Positions 9,643 to 18,340 are shown, counted from the stretch's first letter. The stretch is DNA of 32,513 bases from JAIOIW01 sp050304175 (GCA_050304175.1 JBNLDE010000120.1:1-32513), one strand, 5' to 3'. A program made the numbers and translations. Notes: a model not told the origin generated them from the sequence alone.

Positions 9643-9972
9643 CTACCCGCCCGCGGCCGACGACAGCAAATTCAGCACGACGACCCCGGCAAGGATCAGG
9701 CCGATCCCGAGATATGCAAAGCCGTCGAGCGTCTGACCGAATACCGCAGCCCCGAGGATCGCTACGCCTGCGATACCGCCGCCTGCCCAGACCGAATAGG
9801 CAATTCCGACCGGCATCGTGCGGACGACAAGCGACATCACATAGAAGGCGACCCCGAAGCAGATCAGGGTCAGACCGGCGAATCCGATCCTGGTGAAGCC
9901 GTCCGACAATCTCAGCGATGCGGTTGCGACTACTTCAATGGCGATCCCTACCGCCAGCAGGGCCCAGCGCAT
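9643..9972 (-). CDS. SMR-family small multidrug/cation exporter
   Basis: Inner-membrane protein of 109 residues, the usual SMR length, with four hydrophobic helices. The membrane-embedded Glu13 (AIEVVATASLRLSDGF) matches the essential proton/substrate-binding Glu14 of EmrE. Conserved family features follow: PVGIAYSVWAGGGIAGV in helix 3 and an LAGVVVLNL-type helix 4. SMR proteins export cationic antiseptics or guanidinium as antiparallel dimers driven by protons. The sequence alone does not separate Qac-type from Gdx-type specificity. A very good ribosome binding site (aaggaggct) precedes the ATG. Confidence 0.9.
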   Translation of the reverse strand: MRWALLAVGIAIEVVATASLRLSDGFTRIGFAGLTLICFGVAFYVMSLVVRTMPVGIAYSVWAGGGIAGVAILGAAVFGQTLDGFAYLGIGLILAGVVVLNLLSSAAGG

Positions 9973-10025
9973 GGCAGCCTCCTTTCATCAGGGAACCGGA
10001 ATGCGGTTGGGCATGGCAAACAGCT

Positions 10026-10370
10026 TTACCCCGCGAAATTCGAGAACACATTCGGATCGACGCTCGCCGCGGCCAGCACGCCGCCCCAAAGCGCGCCGGG
10101 AATACCGGGGCGCAGAACGTCCTGACCGGCAAGGAACAGGCCCGGGACCGGCGTCCTGGTTTGCAGCGCTCGGCTCATGACGCGCTCGGGCGTGACGCCC
10201 AGCCCGTAGAATGCGCCCCGGTGATGCCGCGTGATCGCGGTGGTAGTGAGCGGTGTCGAGAGATTGCGAAACACGACAAGCCCGGCATGCTCGCTGATCC
10301 GGTCGGCGTCCTCAGCCAGGCACAGAGCAGCCTCGACCAGCATCTTTCTGGTCGATTCGATCGCCGAATC
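10026..10370 (-). pseudogene. 3' remnant of a phytoene-desaturase/retinol-saturase-type FAD oxidoreductase
   Basis: About 110 codons match the C-terminal end of CrtI/RetSat-like NAD(P)/FAD-dependent oxidoreductases: NLSTPLTTTAITRHHRGA, then TRTPVPGLFLAGQDVL and PGALWGGVLAAA. The LFLAGQD stretch is the FAD-contacting motif near the C-terminus. The N-terminal ~400 residues, including the dinucleotide-binding fold, are absent. Homology fades near 10370, where the frame runs into the intact 2TM-domain gene (stop at 10393). This is therefore a truncated relic, not a gene. The left edge is a normal TAA stop. Confidence 0.7.
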
Positions 10371-10392
10371 CCCCGACCCCGTTCGGAGCCGG

Positions 10393-10671
10393 CTACTTCC
10401 GGCCCCAATCCCGCTTGCCCATCTCTTCATCCGTCATGCGGTCGATGATCTCTTCCTTGCGGCGGGCGCCGAAGACGGACACGGCATGGATGACGATCGC
10501 GATACCCCACCCCAGTAACGGCCAGATCGCCCAGTACGAACCGGGGGACGTCAGGAGATTGATCACAACAAGCAGTGCGTTGACGGCCAGATAGACAGCC
10601 AGATGCTTGTAGAAGCCGAACTTCGCCTCCGCTCGGCCACGGGCGAGAACCGCGGGATCTTCGGTTTGCAT
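10393..10671 (-). CDS. 2TM-domain membrane protein
   Basis: A 92-residue protein with the pattern of the bacterial 2TM domain family: an amphipathic basic start, a YKHLAVYLAVNALLVVINLL helix, a short loop ending in YWAIWPLLGWGIAIVIHAV, and a charged C-terminal tail (RRKEEIIDRM). In other proteins this domain is attached to sensor kinases or stands alone; its function is unknown. Start ATG at 10671. The gene directly abuts the oxidoreductase relic downstream, as if that deletion ended just past this stop. Confidence 0.75.
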   Translation of the reverse strand: MQTEDPAVLARGRAEAKFGFYKHLAVYLAVNALLVVINLLTSPGSYWAIWPLLGWGIAIVIHAVSVFGARRKEEIIDRMTDEEMGKRDWGRK

Positions 10672-10704
10672 GTCATCTTCCTTGGTGGTGAAACAATAAA
10701 TAGA

Positions 10705-10887
10705 CTACAGCTTGGAAGTCGGCATGAGTTGATACACATCAATATCCAGTTCGCGGGCGGTTTTATCTAGGTGTAACTGCAGTGATGAACCGACCTCAGG
10801 ATAATCGCGCGACGTGGCGAGATGCATTTGAACGGTCCGCCCGTCACCGTGATCACAGCCGGAAAATTCCAGCCTCCGGCGGTCCAA
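10705..10887 (-). pseudogene. Short frame, possible remnant of a TOBE-like domain
   Basis: A 60-codon frame with a TTG start and no good ribosome binding site. The stretch GDGRTVQMHLATSRDYPEVG followed by LDIDVYQL has the strand pattern and spacing of a C-terminal TOBE domain of an ABC transporter ATPase. The similarity is by eye and weak, and no ATPase domain is adjacent. It could equally be a chance frame. Confidence 0.2.
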
Positions 10888-10935
10888 AGAATGGGCTAGA
10901 GCAGGCAGGCGGCCAAATTAGCTGGGAGTAGAAAA

Positions 10936-11319
10936 ATGCGAAAAATCGTAGTCATTTTGCTGTTTGCGATTTCGTCCGCCGCTGTGACGGGTGATGCAAT
11001 CGCCCGGCGTATCCTCGTCGGCCCCAATCTGGGTGCGGACCTTCTGCAGGCCTGCCTGTTGGAGGACGATGCAAGAGATGTCCAGACAACAAACGGCAAC
11101 TATGTAGGCTGCTGTTCGAAAAAGGCCGGGTATTGCGTCCTTTGCGAAAAATCCGGCACCGGAAACTGTTACAAATTTACAAACATGATGAGCTTTCAAC
11201 AGTTCATGCTGCGCCAGGCGCCAAGCGGTGGCGCAGTCATCCAGGAAGATCCACAAAAGCCGGAATCGCCTATCCTGCGGCCGAAAGCAAAGCCGGACGG
11301 CGGGCAGATCGCCAAATAG
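10936..11319 (+). CDS. Small exported cysteine-rich protein, function unknown
   Basis: A 127-residue protein with a clear Sec signal peptide (MRKIVVILLFAISSAAVTG, likely cleavage near DAIA). The mature part has six Cys residues clustered in about 50 residues (C-x18-CC-x6-C-x2-C-x7-C), then a Pro/Lys-rich, probably disordered C-terminal tail. I do not recognise the family. The cluster suggests a small disulphide-bonded or metal-binding periplasmic or secreted protein. A purine-rich site (gggag) lies 10-15 bases upstream of the ATG. It stands alone, converging on the SLC13 transporter gene. Confidence 0.6.
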   Translation: MRKIVVILLFAISSAAVTGDAIARRILVGPNLGADLLQACLLEDDARDVQTTNGNYVGCCSKKAGYCVLCEKSGTGNCYKFTNMMSFQQFMLRQAPSGGAVIQEDPQKPESPILRPKAKPDGGQIAK

Positions 11320-11369
11320 AACGCGGGAGTTCTTCAAAAGAAGCAGCTCGTACAGACGGTTTTGTACCC

Positions 11370-12785
11370 TCAGAAAACCAGCGGTCCGAGAAGCGCTCCG
11401 GCGGCCAAGGCCACGATGATCCCGATCAGGTCGAGCGGAGCGCCCGCCCGAAGCATGTTCGACCTGGTCACCGCAGGATTGGCGAATACGATCGCATTTG
11501 GCGGCGTAGCGACCGGCAGCATGAAACCGATCGAGGCGGCCATTGCGACGGGAAGCGCGAAAGTCAGCGGATCGGCACTCATGCCGATCGCTGCAGCTCC
11601 GGCGACCGGAAGAAAGATGGCGGCCATTGCGGTGTTCGAGGCGAGTTCGCCAAGATAGACGATGATAAGCGCCATAACGAGCAGGATCCAGAATGTCGGC
11701 AGACCCTGCATCCCCTGCGCGCGCTCGCCGATCCATTCGGCCAGTCCGGTGCTGTCGATCGCCGACGCCAAGGACAGCCCGCCGCCAAACAGGATCAGGA
11801 CGTCCCAGCGCAATGTGGACGCGATCTCCCAGTTCAGAAGGCGACCGCCTTGCCCCCCGCCAACAGGGACGAAAAACAAGGCCAGCGCCGCGGTCATTGC
11901 GATGCCGGCATCGCTCAATGCCAGACCCGGAAAAATGCCTGCCAGGGTCGGCCTGAGGATCCAGCCCAGAGCAGCCAACCCGGCGACGATGGCCACTCTC
12001 CTTTCTCCGGACGACATTGGTGCAGACTTGCGGAAGTCGACGCTCATGTGACCTTCTTCAAGCGTGAACGAAAAGCGCGTCAGCACAAACCATGTCAGCG
12101 GCAGAAGAACCATCACTGCCGGCAATCCGACGAGCATCCATTCGGCAAACCCGATCACGATGCCGTGCGCCTCCGCCATGTAGGCGGCAAACAGCGCATT
12201 GGGCGGAGTCCCGATCAGCGACCCCATGCCGCCGATCGTAGCCGCATAGGCGACGCCGAGCATCAGGGCGGGTGCAAAGCCGTCATCCTCGTCGCGCATG
12301 GCGGCAATCGAGGCGGCTATGGGAGCCGCGACCATCGCGGCTGCCGTGTTGCTGATCCAGAGACTGAGGAAGGCGGTCACCACCATGACCGAAAGAACGA
12401 TCCGCTTCGGATCTCCCTTCGTCCGGGCCAGAATGGAAAACGCCAACCGGTGATGCAGATTCCAGCTTTCGATCGCTTTGGCGATCAGGAAGCCGCCGAG
12501 GAACAGGAAGATGACCGGGTTCGCGTAGGATGAAGACAGCTCGCCAATCGCCGCTATCCCGACCGCCGGGAACAGGACAAGCGGCAGCAGGGCGGTGACG
12601 GCGAGCGGAACAACCTCCGTTACCCAAAGAACAGCCATCAGGATGCCGATCCCCGCGGCCGCCTGTCCGCTCGCGGTCAGTCCAACTTGAGGGGGCAGCA
12701 CGATGCTCAGGATGGCAACCGCAACCCCGGTGAGGTTCGCGGCGGTCATGATCGCCCGGAGCTTTGGTTTCAAGATCAGGCCCAC
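11370..12785 (-). CDS. SLC13/DASS-family anion symporter
   Basis: Inner-membrane carrier of 471 residues with 10 or more hydrophobic segments. The internal repeat typical of the divalent-anion:Na+ symporter family is visible: two Ser-Asn-Thr motifs (SNTAAAM and SNTAMAA) in helix hairpins, followed by GTPPNA and ATPPNAI. These form the sodium and substrate carboxylate sites in VcINDY-type transporters. The likely substrate is a C4-dicarboxylate, citrate or sulphate-like anion. The chosen GTG start at 12785 has a purine-rich site (aggataggga); an internal ATG 12 codons later is the alternative. No adjacent gene fixes the substrate. Confidence 0.88.
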   Translation of the reverse strand: MGLILKPKLRAIMTAANLTGVAVAILSIVLPPQVGLTASGQAAAGIGILMAVLWVTEVVPLAVTALLPLVLFPAVGIAAIGELSSSYANPVIFLFLGGFLIAKAIESWNLHHRLAFSILARTKGDPKRIVLSVMVVTAFLSLWISNTAAAMVAAPIAASIAAMRDEDDGFAPALMLGVAYAATIGGMGSLIGTPPNALFAAYMAEAHGIVIGFAEWMLVGLPAVMVLLPLTWFVLTRFSFTLEEGHMSVDFRKSAPMSSGERRVAIVAGLAALGWILRPTLAGIFPGLALSDAGIAMTAALALFFVPVGGGQGGRLLNWEIASTLRWDVLILFGGGLSLASAIDSTGLAEWIGERAQGMQGLPTFWILLVMALIIVYLGELASNTAMAAIFLPVAGAAAIGMSADPLTFALPVAMAASIGFMLPVATPPNAIVFANPAVTRSNMLRAGAPLDLIGIIVALAAGALLGPLVF

Positions 12786-12970
12786 TCCCTATCCTGTGCG
12801 CCGAACTTGGAGCGGCATGTCCCCGGTTGCAAGGATATTGACCAAGAGATTGGCTGGCCGACCGCGCCGTGGCGTTTTTCGAACATCATCATGCAGCTCT
12901 CGCAGCGCAACTCGCCGCTCACGCGGCCAATTCGGCACCCGAAACATGCCGATCTGGCGGGGTCCGGGCC

Positions 12971-13750
12971 CTATGGCGTGAAGATCCCTCGAATGTAAGT
13001 CGGCATCGACAGGATCGAGACCAGCCTTTCGTTGCCGTCGAATATTCCGGACAGAACCGGGTCTGTCGATTTGAAGCTGATTTCGCCGTCTACCTTCAAT
13101 CCCATGGCTTCGCTCATGACCACCGTGGCAAGCTGATCGTAGCGGTAGATCCGGAAGTGATCCGGATCGGCTGCGGAGTGCGGCCGGCTTTCGCCACCGG
13201 GCGTCCAGGTCAAGCGCCCGATCTTGTTGACGAGACCGAAATCGAGATCTCCCCCCGACGCGACCTTCACGCTCCAAGTCTCGGATTGGGAGCGTCCGCC
13301 GTCGCCCGCGTCACGATACTGCGACACGCGATCGATATCCGCGGAGACCGAGTTGCCATAGGGATCCGCAACCGGCGGTTCTTCGTAAGCTCGAATGACA
13401 AACATCTGCACCGCTTCCGAGCCGCTTTTGCGCCCGTAGGCCACAAAGGCCACCGTCGGTCCATAAGCGGGGGTGTCCGGCTTGCCTTCGCCATCGAGCA
13501 TGAGGTGGCGATCGGCGAGCACGACGAGCAGATTGGCTCCGCCAACGGGACCTTTGGCGAGGGTTACACTCGCCCATCCGCTTGGCAGAAATTTATCGAC
13601 GGACGCATCGGTCGCCTTGAAGGCAAGCAAAATCCTGCTCTCGATCGATGTTCCGATTTTCGTCTCGGCGACGGCCACCTCCGCCCGCAGGACAAACGCG
13701 GCCACAATCGCCAGGCAAATCGCCAAATGCGACAAAATCTTCCTCAGCAT
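12971..13750 (-). CDS. Exported protein of unknown function, possibly acetoacetate-decarboxylase-like fold
   Basis: I chose the ATG at 13750 because a good ribosome binding site (ggggaggt) lies 6-8 bases upstream; a start seven codons earlier has none. This gives 259 residues with a basic start and hydrophobic core (LAICLAIVAAFVL) ending in AVAE, a standard signal peptide. The mature part resembles, by eye only, acetoacetate-decarboxylase or DUF2071-like beta proteins (SRILLAFKATDASVDKFLPS, later ATVVMSEAMGLKVDGEISF). I see no catalytic Lys that I can assign with confidence. It could be a lipid- or ligand-binding periplasmic protein. Confidence 0.6.
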   Translation of the reverse strand: MLRKILSHLAICLAIVAAFVLRAEVAVAETKIGTSIESRILLAFKATDASVDKFLPSGWASVTLAKGPVGGANLLVVLADRHLMLDGEGKPDTPAYGPTVAFVAYGRKSGSEAVQMFVIRAYEEPPVADPYGNSVSADIDRVSQYRDAGDGGRSQSETWSVKVASGGDLDFGLVNKIGRLTWTPGGESRPHSAADPDHFRIYRYDQLATVVMSEAMGLKVDGEISFKSTDPVLSGIFDGNERLVSILSMPTYIRGIFTP

Positions 13751-13899
13751 CCTAGACCTCCCCACGTTCAAAGAAATTTGAACTCTTCAACTCGGGGAAT
13801 CCTGTTCCGGCGGATCGCCGGTGGCTTTGACGGTGATCAACGTAACGAGAGATTCGGCGAGCCGAATTCACCCAAAGGGGCGTCAGTTGCCGGTTTTGA

Positions 13900-13980
13900 T
13901 CGCTGAGTGGCTGAAAGTACCACACTCGGAATGCGGCATAGGGGCAACTCTATCGGGGGTTCGAATCCCCCTCTCCGCCA
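13900..13980 (+). pseudogene. Decayed tRNA-Ser, missing 5' acceptor strand
   Basis: The segment matches a class II serine tRNA from just inside the D arm (cgctgagtgg) through anticodon arm, long variable arm (ataggggcaactctat) and T arm (five G, ttcgaat, five C) to a 3' CCA. No pairing 5' acceptor strand exists upstream. The 3' acceptor is two bases short. The anticodon stem has one A-C mismatch. The anticodon loop ctcggaa gives CGG where a serine tRNA of this type would have CGA. It is either a pseudogene or the displaced 3' tRNA copy left at one end of an integrated element. Confidence 0.7.
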
Positions 13981-14025
13981 CTGTCATCCAGGAATGGACC
14001 GTGTTGCTGCGCCGTATGCGCCGGC

Positions 14026-14823
14026 TCAGCTCTCCACCTTCATCGCGATGTGGACGTCGTTGACGGAATCGTCGAGCAGGTCTTCCATGCAGCGTGATGC
14101 CCGGGCGGAATCGCGGTCGGCAATCGCATCCAGCACAGCCCGGTGCTGGTCGAGGCGGTCGCTCTTGATGAACGAGGCGCCACGCCAGCTGATTTCGAAC
14201 GCGCTGTACATCGCCGCATGGATGAGCGAGCTGAAGGCCCCGATGAAATGGTTCTTTGTGGCCTTGAGAATGGCCAGATGGAAGCGCAGATCGGCCCTGA
14301 TCAATTCGCGTTCCGTGGTGTTCGCATTGGCCACCATGTCCGCGAAGGCGCCGCGCATTTCGGCGAGATCCTCTTCATTATGCGTCTCGGCGGCCAGCGC
14401 GCAGGCGCCCGGCTCGACCATCCGGCGCAGCGCATAGAGATCGCTGACGATCGCGGCGATCGGCATGGTCTGGAGATGCCAGGTCAACACCTCCGGGTCG
14501 AGCATGTTCCACGACGAACGCGGCCGCACCGCGGTTCCCACTTTCGGGCGCGCCCAGATAAGCCCCTTGGCGCTAAGCTTCGAATAGGCTTCGCGAAGCG
14601 CGGTGCGCGACACCGAATAGCGGGCGCGCATGGTTGCTTCGTCGGGCAGTTTCGTGTTTGGCGCGAAGATGCCGGTTATGATCTCGCGCCCGATCTGGTT
14701 GACGACCTGGGAACCCACCGCCGACATGAAGGGCGAGCCGGACAGCCTTGCCGTTTCCAGGCCGGGGCTGTCGACCGTGACGGTGGACTGTTTCAATTTC
14801 GATCTCGGCATGGCGCCAAACAC
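14026..14823 (-). CDS. GntR/FadR-family (FCD) transcriptional regulator
   Basis: A 265-residue regulator. Residues about 37-100 form a GntR winged helix-turn-helix (LPDEATMRARYSVSRTALRE). The all-helical FCD ligand domain follows, with the usual acidic and His positions (DLRFHLAILKATKN, later DQHRAVLDAI) that bind a metal and a carboxylate effector. FCD-type GntR proteins typically repress sugar-acid or organic-acid catabolic genes. It is the last gene of the ytf-like operon, 13 bases after the second permease, so it probably senses the imported solute or a product of it. A GTG start at 14823 or an ATG at 14811 are both possible. Confidence 0.88.
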   Translation of the reverse strand: MFGAMPRSKLKQSTVTVDSPGLETARLSGSPFMSAVGSQVVNQIGREIITGIFAPNTKLPDEATMRARYSVSRTALREAYSKLSAKGLIWARPKVGTAVRPRSSWNMLDPEVLTWHLQTMPIAAIVSDLYALRRMVEPGACALAAETHNEEDLAEMRGAFADMVANANTTERELIRADLRFHLAILKATKNHFIGAFSSLIHAAMYSAFEISWRGASFIKSDRLDQHRAVLDAIADRDSARASRCMEDLLDDSVNDVHIAMKVES

Positions 14824-14836
14824 CGTCGCAATTCGG

Positions 14837-15799
14837 TTACGACGTTCCTCTCAAATCAAACGAGCTCACCAGGAAGCGGTGCATGACTATGAACACGAAG
14901 AGCAGGGCACCGCTGCTTATCATGATCCAAGCGCTGTTCAATGTACCATTGAAAATAATCAGCGTCGAAATGAGCCCGAGGATCATCCCGCCGAACAGCG
15001 TTCCGGCGACCATGCCGACCCCGCCGGTGAGCAGCGTGCCGCCAAGCACGACCGCGGCAATCGCCGACAGTTCAAGGGTCGAGCCGGCCAACGGATAACC
15101 GGACGACGTGTAAAGAGCATATACCACGCCGGCGAGTGCGCTGTAAAAGCCGCCCAGCGCATAAATCGAGACGGTCGTGCGGCGGATCGGCACGCCCATC
15201 AAGCGGGCGGATTCCTTGTCGCCGCCGATCGCGTAAACGCTGGCGCCGAAGCGGGTGAAATGCGCGATCCAGATCGCGACGCCGAGACTCAGCAACATGA
15301 CGATCGCCGAACTGCGAAGCACTCCGCGTCCGGGCAACGGCAGGCGGGCCGACGCATACCAGTCGACCCAGTCGTGGCGGATCGGCACGGAATCGAGCGT
15401 GACCATGAAGCAGGCGCCGCGCAGCAGGAAGAGCCCCGCGAGCGTGACGATGAAGGGTTGAATCTCGCAGAAGTCGATGACGAAGCCTTGGGCTGCGCCG
15501 AACATGATGCCAAACAGCAGGAGCACCGCGGCGCTTGCCAGCGGATGCCAGCCGAGGCCGTCGAGCACCGCCATGCAGACGCCGACGAAACCGATCATCG
15601 AGCCGATCGACAGATCGATGCCGCCGGAGATGATGACGAAGGTTGCGCCGATGGCGGCGATGATAATGAACGCGTTGTCGGCGAGGATGTTGCCCAGGAC
15701 AAGGGTCGACAGGAAGTTTCGGTACATCGAGCCGCCGATGACGAAGAGCGCGATGAACACCGCGATGGTGGCCGCAAGCGGGAGATATTTCCTGTTCAT
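14837..15799 (-). CDS. Sugar ABC transporter permease, YjfF-like
   Basis: Inner-membrane permease of 320 residues with about 8-10 hydrophobic segments and the BPD_transp_2 hallmarks of ribose/galactofuranose importers: ISGGIDLSIGSMIG early, and GGDKESARLMGVPI, the coupling loop that contacts the ATPase. The ATG at 15799 overlaps the stop of the upstream permease as ATGA and has a good site (gcaggagtg). The frame extends far upstream, but that part is antisense-like noise inside the first permease gene. Together with the next three genes it matches the ytfQ-ytfR-ytfT-yjfF order of E. coli, where the two permeases form a heterodimer. Confidence 0.9.
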   Translation of the reverse strand: MNRKYLPLAATIAVFIALFVIGGSMYRNFLSTLVLGNILADNAFIIIAAIGATFVIISGGIDLSIGSMIGFVGVCMAVLDGLGWHPLASAAVLLLFGIMFGAAQGFVIDFCEIQPFIVTLAGLFLLRGACFMVTLDSVPIRHDWVDWYASARLPLPGRGVLRSSAIVMLLSLGVAIWIAHFTRFGASVYAIGGDKESARLMGVPIRRTTVSIYALGGFYSALAGVVYALYTSSGYPLAGSTLELSAIAAVVLGGTLLTGGVGMVAGTLFGGMILGLISTLIIFNGTLNSAWIMISSGALLFVFIVMHRFLVSSFDLRGTS

Positions 15800-16830
15800 G
15801 GTGCACTCCTGCGAACGAGCCTCATCATCGCCTTTCGCGCATTGCCGGATTGCAGCAGCAGCACGAACAGGACGACGGCCGCCTTGACGACCAGGTTGTA
15901 TTCGGGCGGCAGGCCGCTGATCAGGATCGACGTGGTCAACGCCTGGATGACCAGCGCGCCGATGATCGTCATGCCGAGATGGATGCGCCCGCCGGCCAGC
16001 GATCCGCCGCCGATGACGACCGCGAGGATGGCGTCCAGCTCGATGTAGAGCGCGACGCTGACCGGATCGGACGTGTGGGTGTCGGCGGTCATTATGACGC
16101 CGGCCCAGGCGGTCAGAAGCGCGCAGACGACATAGGCGGCGAAAATGATCCGGCCGGCGGGAATGCCGGCCAGCCGCGAGGTCCTGGCGTTTGCGCCGAC
16201 GGATTCGATGAACAGGCCCAGCGCCGTGCGCCGGACAACCAGCCAGAGAAGCAACACGATCCCGGCGAACACGAACAGGCGGGTCGGTATGTAGCCGATT
16301 GAACCGGTGGACAGGCCCTGCAGAAAGGCGCTTTCGAAGCTCGGATCGGTGCCGCCATAGATCAGGTTGACGAGCAGGCCGATGCCGCGGCCCGAAACCA
16401 TGAGGATGAGCGTCGCGATGATCGGCTGGATGCCGAGCGCGGCGACCAGGAACCCGTTCCATACGCCGCAGGCGATCCCGGCAGCGAGCGCGTAGGCCAG
16501 CACGAGCCCGTGCGGATCGCCCATCTTGATGCGCCAGGCGATGACCGCGCCGACGATCGCGATGATCGACCCGACCGAGAGGTCGATGCCTTTCGTGCCG
16601 ATCACCACGGCCATGCCAAGGGCGACCAACGCCGTCGGTACGGCGCGATACAAGATGTCGATCAGGTTGCCGAACAGGCGCCCCTCGACCACCCGGATGT
16701 CGAAGAAGCCGGGCGACACGGTGCCCGCGATTGCCAGGATGACCGCCAGGGCAAGGAGCGGCCAGATTGCGCGGTTGGCGGCCAATCGGGCGAAAAGCCC
16801 GATATCCCGCTGTTCACTGGATACTGCCAT
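15796..16830 (-). CDS. Sugar ABC transporter permease, YtfT-like
   Basis: First permease of the importer, 344 residues. It has the family signature KGIDLSVGSIIAIVGAVIAW and the cytoplasmic coupling stretch ESVGANARTSRLAGIPAGRI. Its start overlaps the ATPase stop by 17 bases and its stop overlaps the second permease start by 4, so the permeases should be made in fixed ratio. Having two different permease genes next to one double ATPase and one binding protein is the YtfT/YjfF arrangement and differs from single-permease ribose systems. Confidence 0.92.
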   Translation of the reverse strand: MAVSSEQRDIGLFARLAANRAIWPLLALAVILAIAGTVSPGFFDIRVVEGRLFGNLIDILYRAVPTALVALGMAVVIGTKGIDLSVGSIIAIVGAVIAWRIKMGDPHGLVLAYALAAGIACGVWNGFLVAALGIQPIIATLILMVSGRGIGLLVNLIYGGTDPSFESAFLQGLSTGSIGYIPTRLFVFAGIVLLLWLVVRRTALGLFIESVGANARTSRLAGIPAGRIIFAAYVVCALLTAWAGVIMTADTHTSDPVSVALYIELDAILAVVIGGGSLAGGRIHLGMTIIGALVIQALTTSILISGLPPEYNLVVKAAVVLFVLLLQSGNARKAMMRLVRRSAP

Positions 16831-18340
16831 CTTCGCCTGCGATCATGTGAATGATGTTGTCCTGGGCAACGTCCTGCCCGCTCAGTTCGCCGATCTTGCG
16901 CCTGTCGCGAAGAACCGCGACGCGGCCGGCGGCGGCCACGATCTCGTCGAGTTCCGACGAGGCGACCAGCAGGGCCAGCCCTTCGGTGCACAGCTTGCGG
17001 ATCAGCATGATGATCTCCGCGTGGGCACCGACATCGATGCCGCGCGTCGGTTCGTCCAGGATCAGCACCGACGGTTTTGAGGCCAGCGCCCGCGCCAGAA
17101 CGACCTTTTGCTGGTTGCCGCCCGAAAGCTGGTTGACCGGCTTTTCGGCGTCGGGCGTGCGGATGTTGAGCGCGCGGATCATCTCGGCGGCGAGCGCGTC
17201 CTGATCCTTGCGCGAAACGCGCCGCAGCCAGCCGCGTTTCGCCTGCATCGCGAGCAGAATGTTTTCCCGGACGCTCAACTCGCCGACAAGGCCTTCGACC
17301 TTGCGGTCCTCCGGGCAAAAAACGAGGCCGTTTGCCAGCGATTTCCGCGGCGAATTGCCGGTCACCTGCCGGCCGCCAATGGTCAGCGTCCCGCTGTCGG
17401 CGCGCAGCGCGCCGAAAATCAGTTTTGCCAGTTCGGTGCGGCCCGAGCCGAGCAGGCCGGCGAGGCCCACGACCTCGCCGCGGTGGAGCCGGAGCGAGAA
17501 AGGTTCCAGCGTCCGCTTGCGGCCCAGATCGACGGCTTCGAGAACCTTGTCGCCGACCTCGCCGGTCCGGGACGCGGAAACAGTCCGCTCGACCTCGTCG
17601 AGCTCGCGGCCGATCATCAGCGAAATCAACTCCTGGCGGCCGATGTCCCTGGACAGCCCGCCGCCGACGAACCTGCCGTTGCGCAGCACCGTGATCCGGT
17701 CGCTGATCTGGTAGACCTGATCGAGAAAATGGGTGATGAAAACGATGGCGATGCCTTTCGCCTTCAGGTCGCGGATCACCTCGAACAGGGCCGCTGTTTC
17801 CTGGGCGTCGAGGCTCGCGGTCGGCTCGTCGAGGACCAGCACCTTGGTGTCGTCGTCGAGCGCGCGGGCAATCGCAACCAGTTGCTGGATGGCCACCGAA
17901 TAGGACCCGACCGGCTGTTCCATGTCGATGTCGAGATCGAGGCGGGCCAGTTTGCGCCGCGCTTCCTCGCGTGCCTTCCTCCAGGAGATGCGGCCGAAAA
18001 TGCCGTCCGAGCGCATGATCGCGAGGTTCTTGGTGACCGACATGGCCGGGATAAGGTTCACCTCCTGGTAAACCGTGCTGATCCCGCTGTCCTGGGCTTC
18101 CTTGGTGGCCGATATCTGGATGGGCGCGCCATCCATGAGGATCTCGCCGCTGTCGCACCGCAAAGCGCCGGTGAGGATCTTGATCAGGGTGGACTTACCG
18201 GCGCCGTTCTCGCCCAGCAACGAATGCACTTCCCCGGGAAAGAGGGTCAGGCCAACGTCATCGAGCGCCCGAACACCGGGAAAGGATTTGCAGATCGCGC
18301 GCATCTCCACACGCGGCGGCGAAGCGGTCCGGTCGTCCAT
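16814..18340 (-). CDS. Sugar ABC transporter ATP-binding protein, YtfR-like (two NBDs)
   Basis: Double ATPase of 508 residues. NBD1: Walker A GENGAGKST (43-51), a diverged signature region (SYSVAIQQLVAIARAL), Walker B VLVLDEPTAS. NBD2: Walker A-like GLLGSGRTEL lacking the usual Lys, canonical signature LSGGNQQKVVLARAL and Walker B VLILDEPTRGID. A degenerate Walker A in NBD2 is normal in RbsA/MglA/YtfR-type sugar ATPases. I chose the ATG at 18340 over an upstream GTG (18373) because the latter would begin inside the hairpin-proximal leader and adds no conserved sequence. Energises uptake of a sugar-type solute. Confidence 0.92.
   Translation of the reverse strand: MDDRTASPPRVEMRAICKSFPGVRALDDVGLTLFPGEVHSLLGENGAGKSTLIKILTGALRCDSGEILMDGAPIQISATKEAQDSGISTVYQEVNLIPAMSVTKNLAIMRSDGIFGRISWRKAREEARRKLARLDLDIDMEQPVGSYSVAIQQLVAIARALDDDTKVLVLDEPTASLDAQETAALFEVIRDLKAKGIAIVFITHFLDQVYQISDRITVLRNGRFVGGGLSRDIGRQELISLMIGRELDEVERTVSASRTGEVGDKVLEAVDLGRKRTLEPFSLRLHRGEVVGLAGLLGSGRTELAKLIFGALRADSGTLTIGGRQVTGNSPRKSLANGLVFCPEDRKVEGLVGELSVRENILLAMQAKRGWLRRVSRKDQDALAAEMIRALNIRTPDAEKPVNQLSGGNQQKVVLARALASKPSVLILDEPTRGIDVGAHAEIIMLIRKLCTEGLALLVASSELDEIVAAAGRVAVLRDRRKIGELSGQDVAQDNIIHMIAGEDGSIQ

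Noticed and set aside
11133..12533. 466-codon plus-strand frame
   Set aside because: It is antisense to the SLC13 transporter and consists of charged low-complexity sequence.
12869..13906. 345-codon plus-strand frame over the exported-protein gene
   Set aside because: The minus-strand gene has a signal peptide and a good ribosome binding site; the plus-strand frame has neither, and it runs into the tRNA remnant.
13900..13980. Functional tRNA with anticodon CGG
   Set aside because: The anticodon would read a proline codon in a serine scaffold, and there is no paired acceptor stem, so a working tRNA is not credible.
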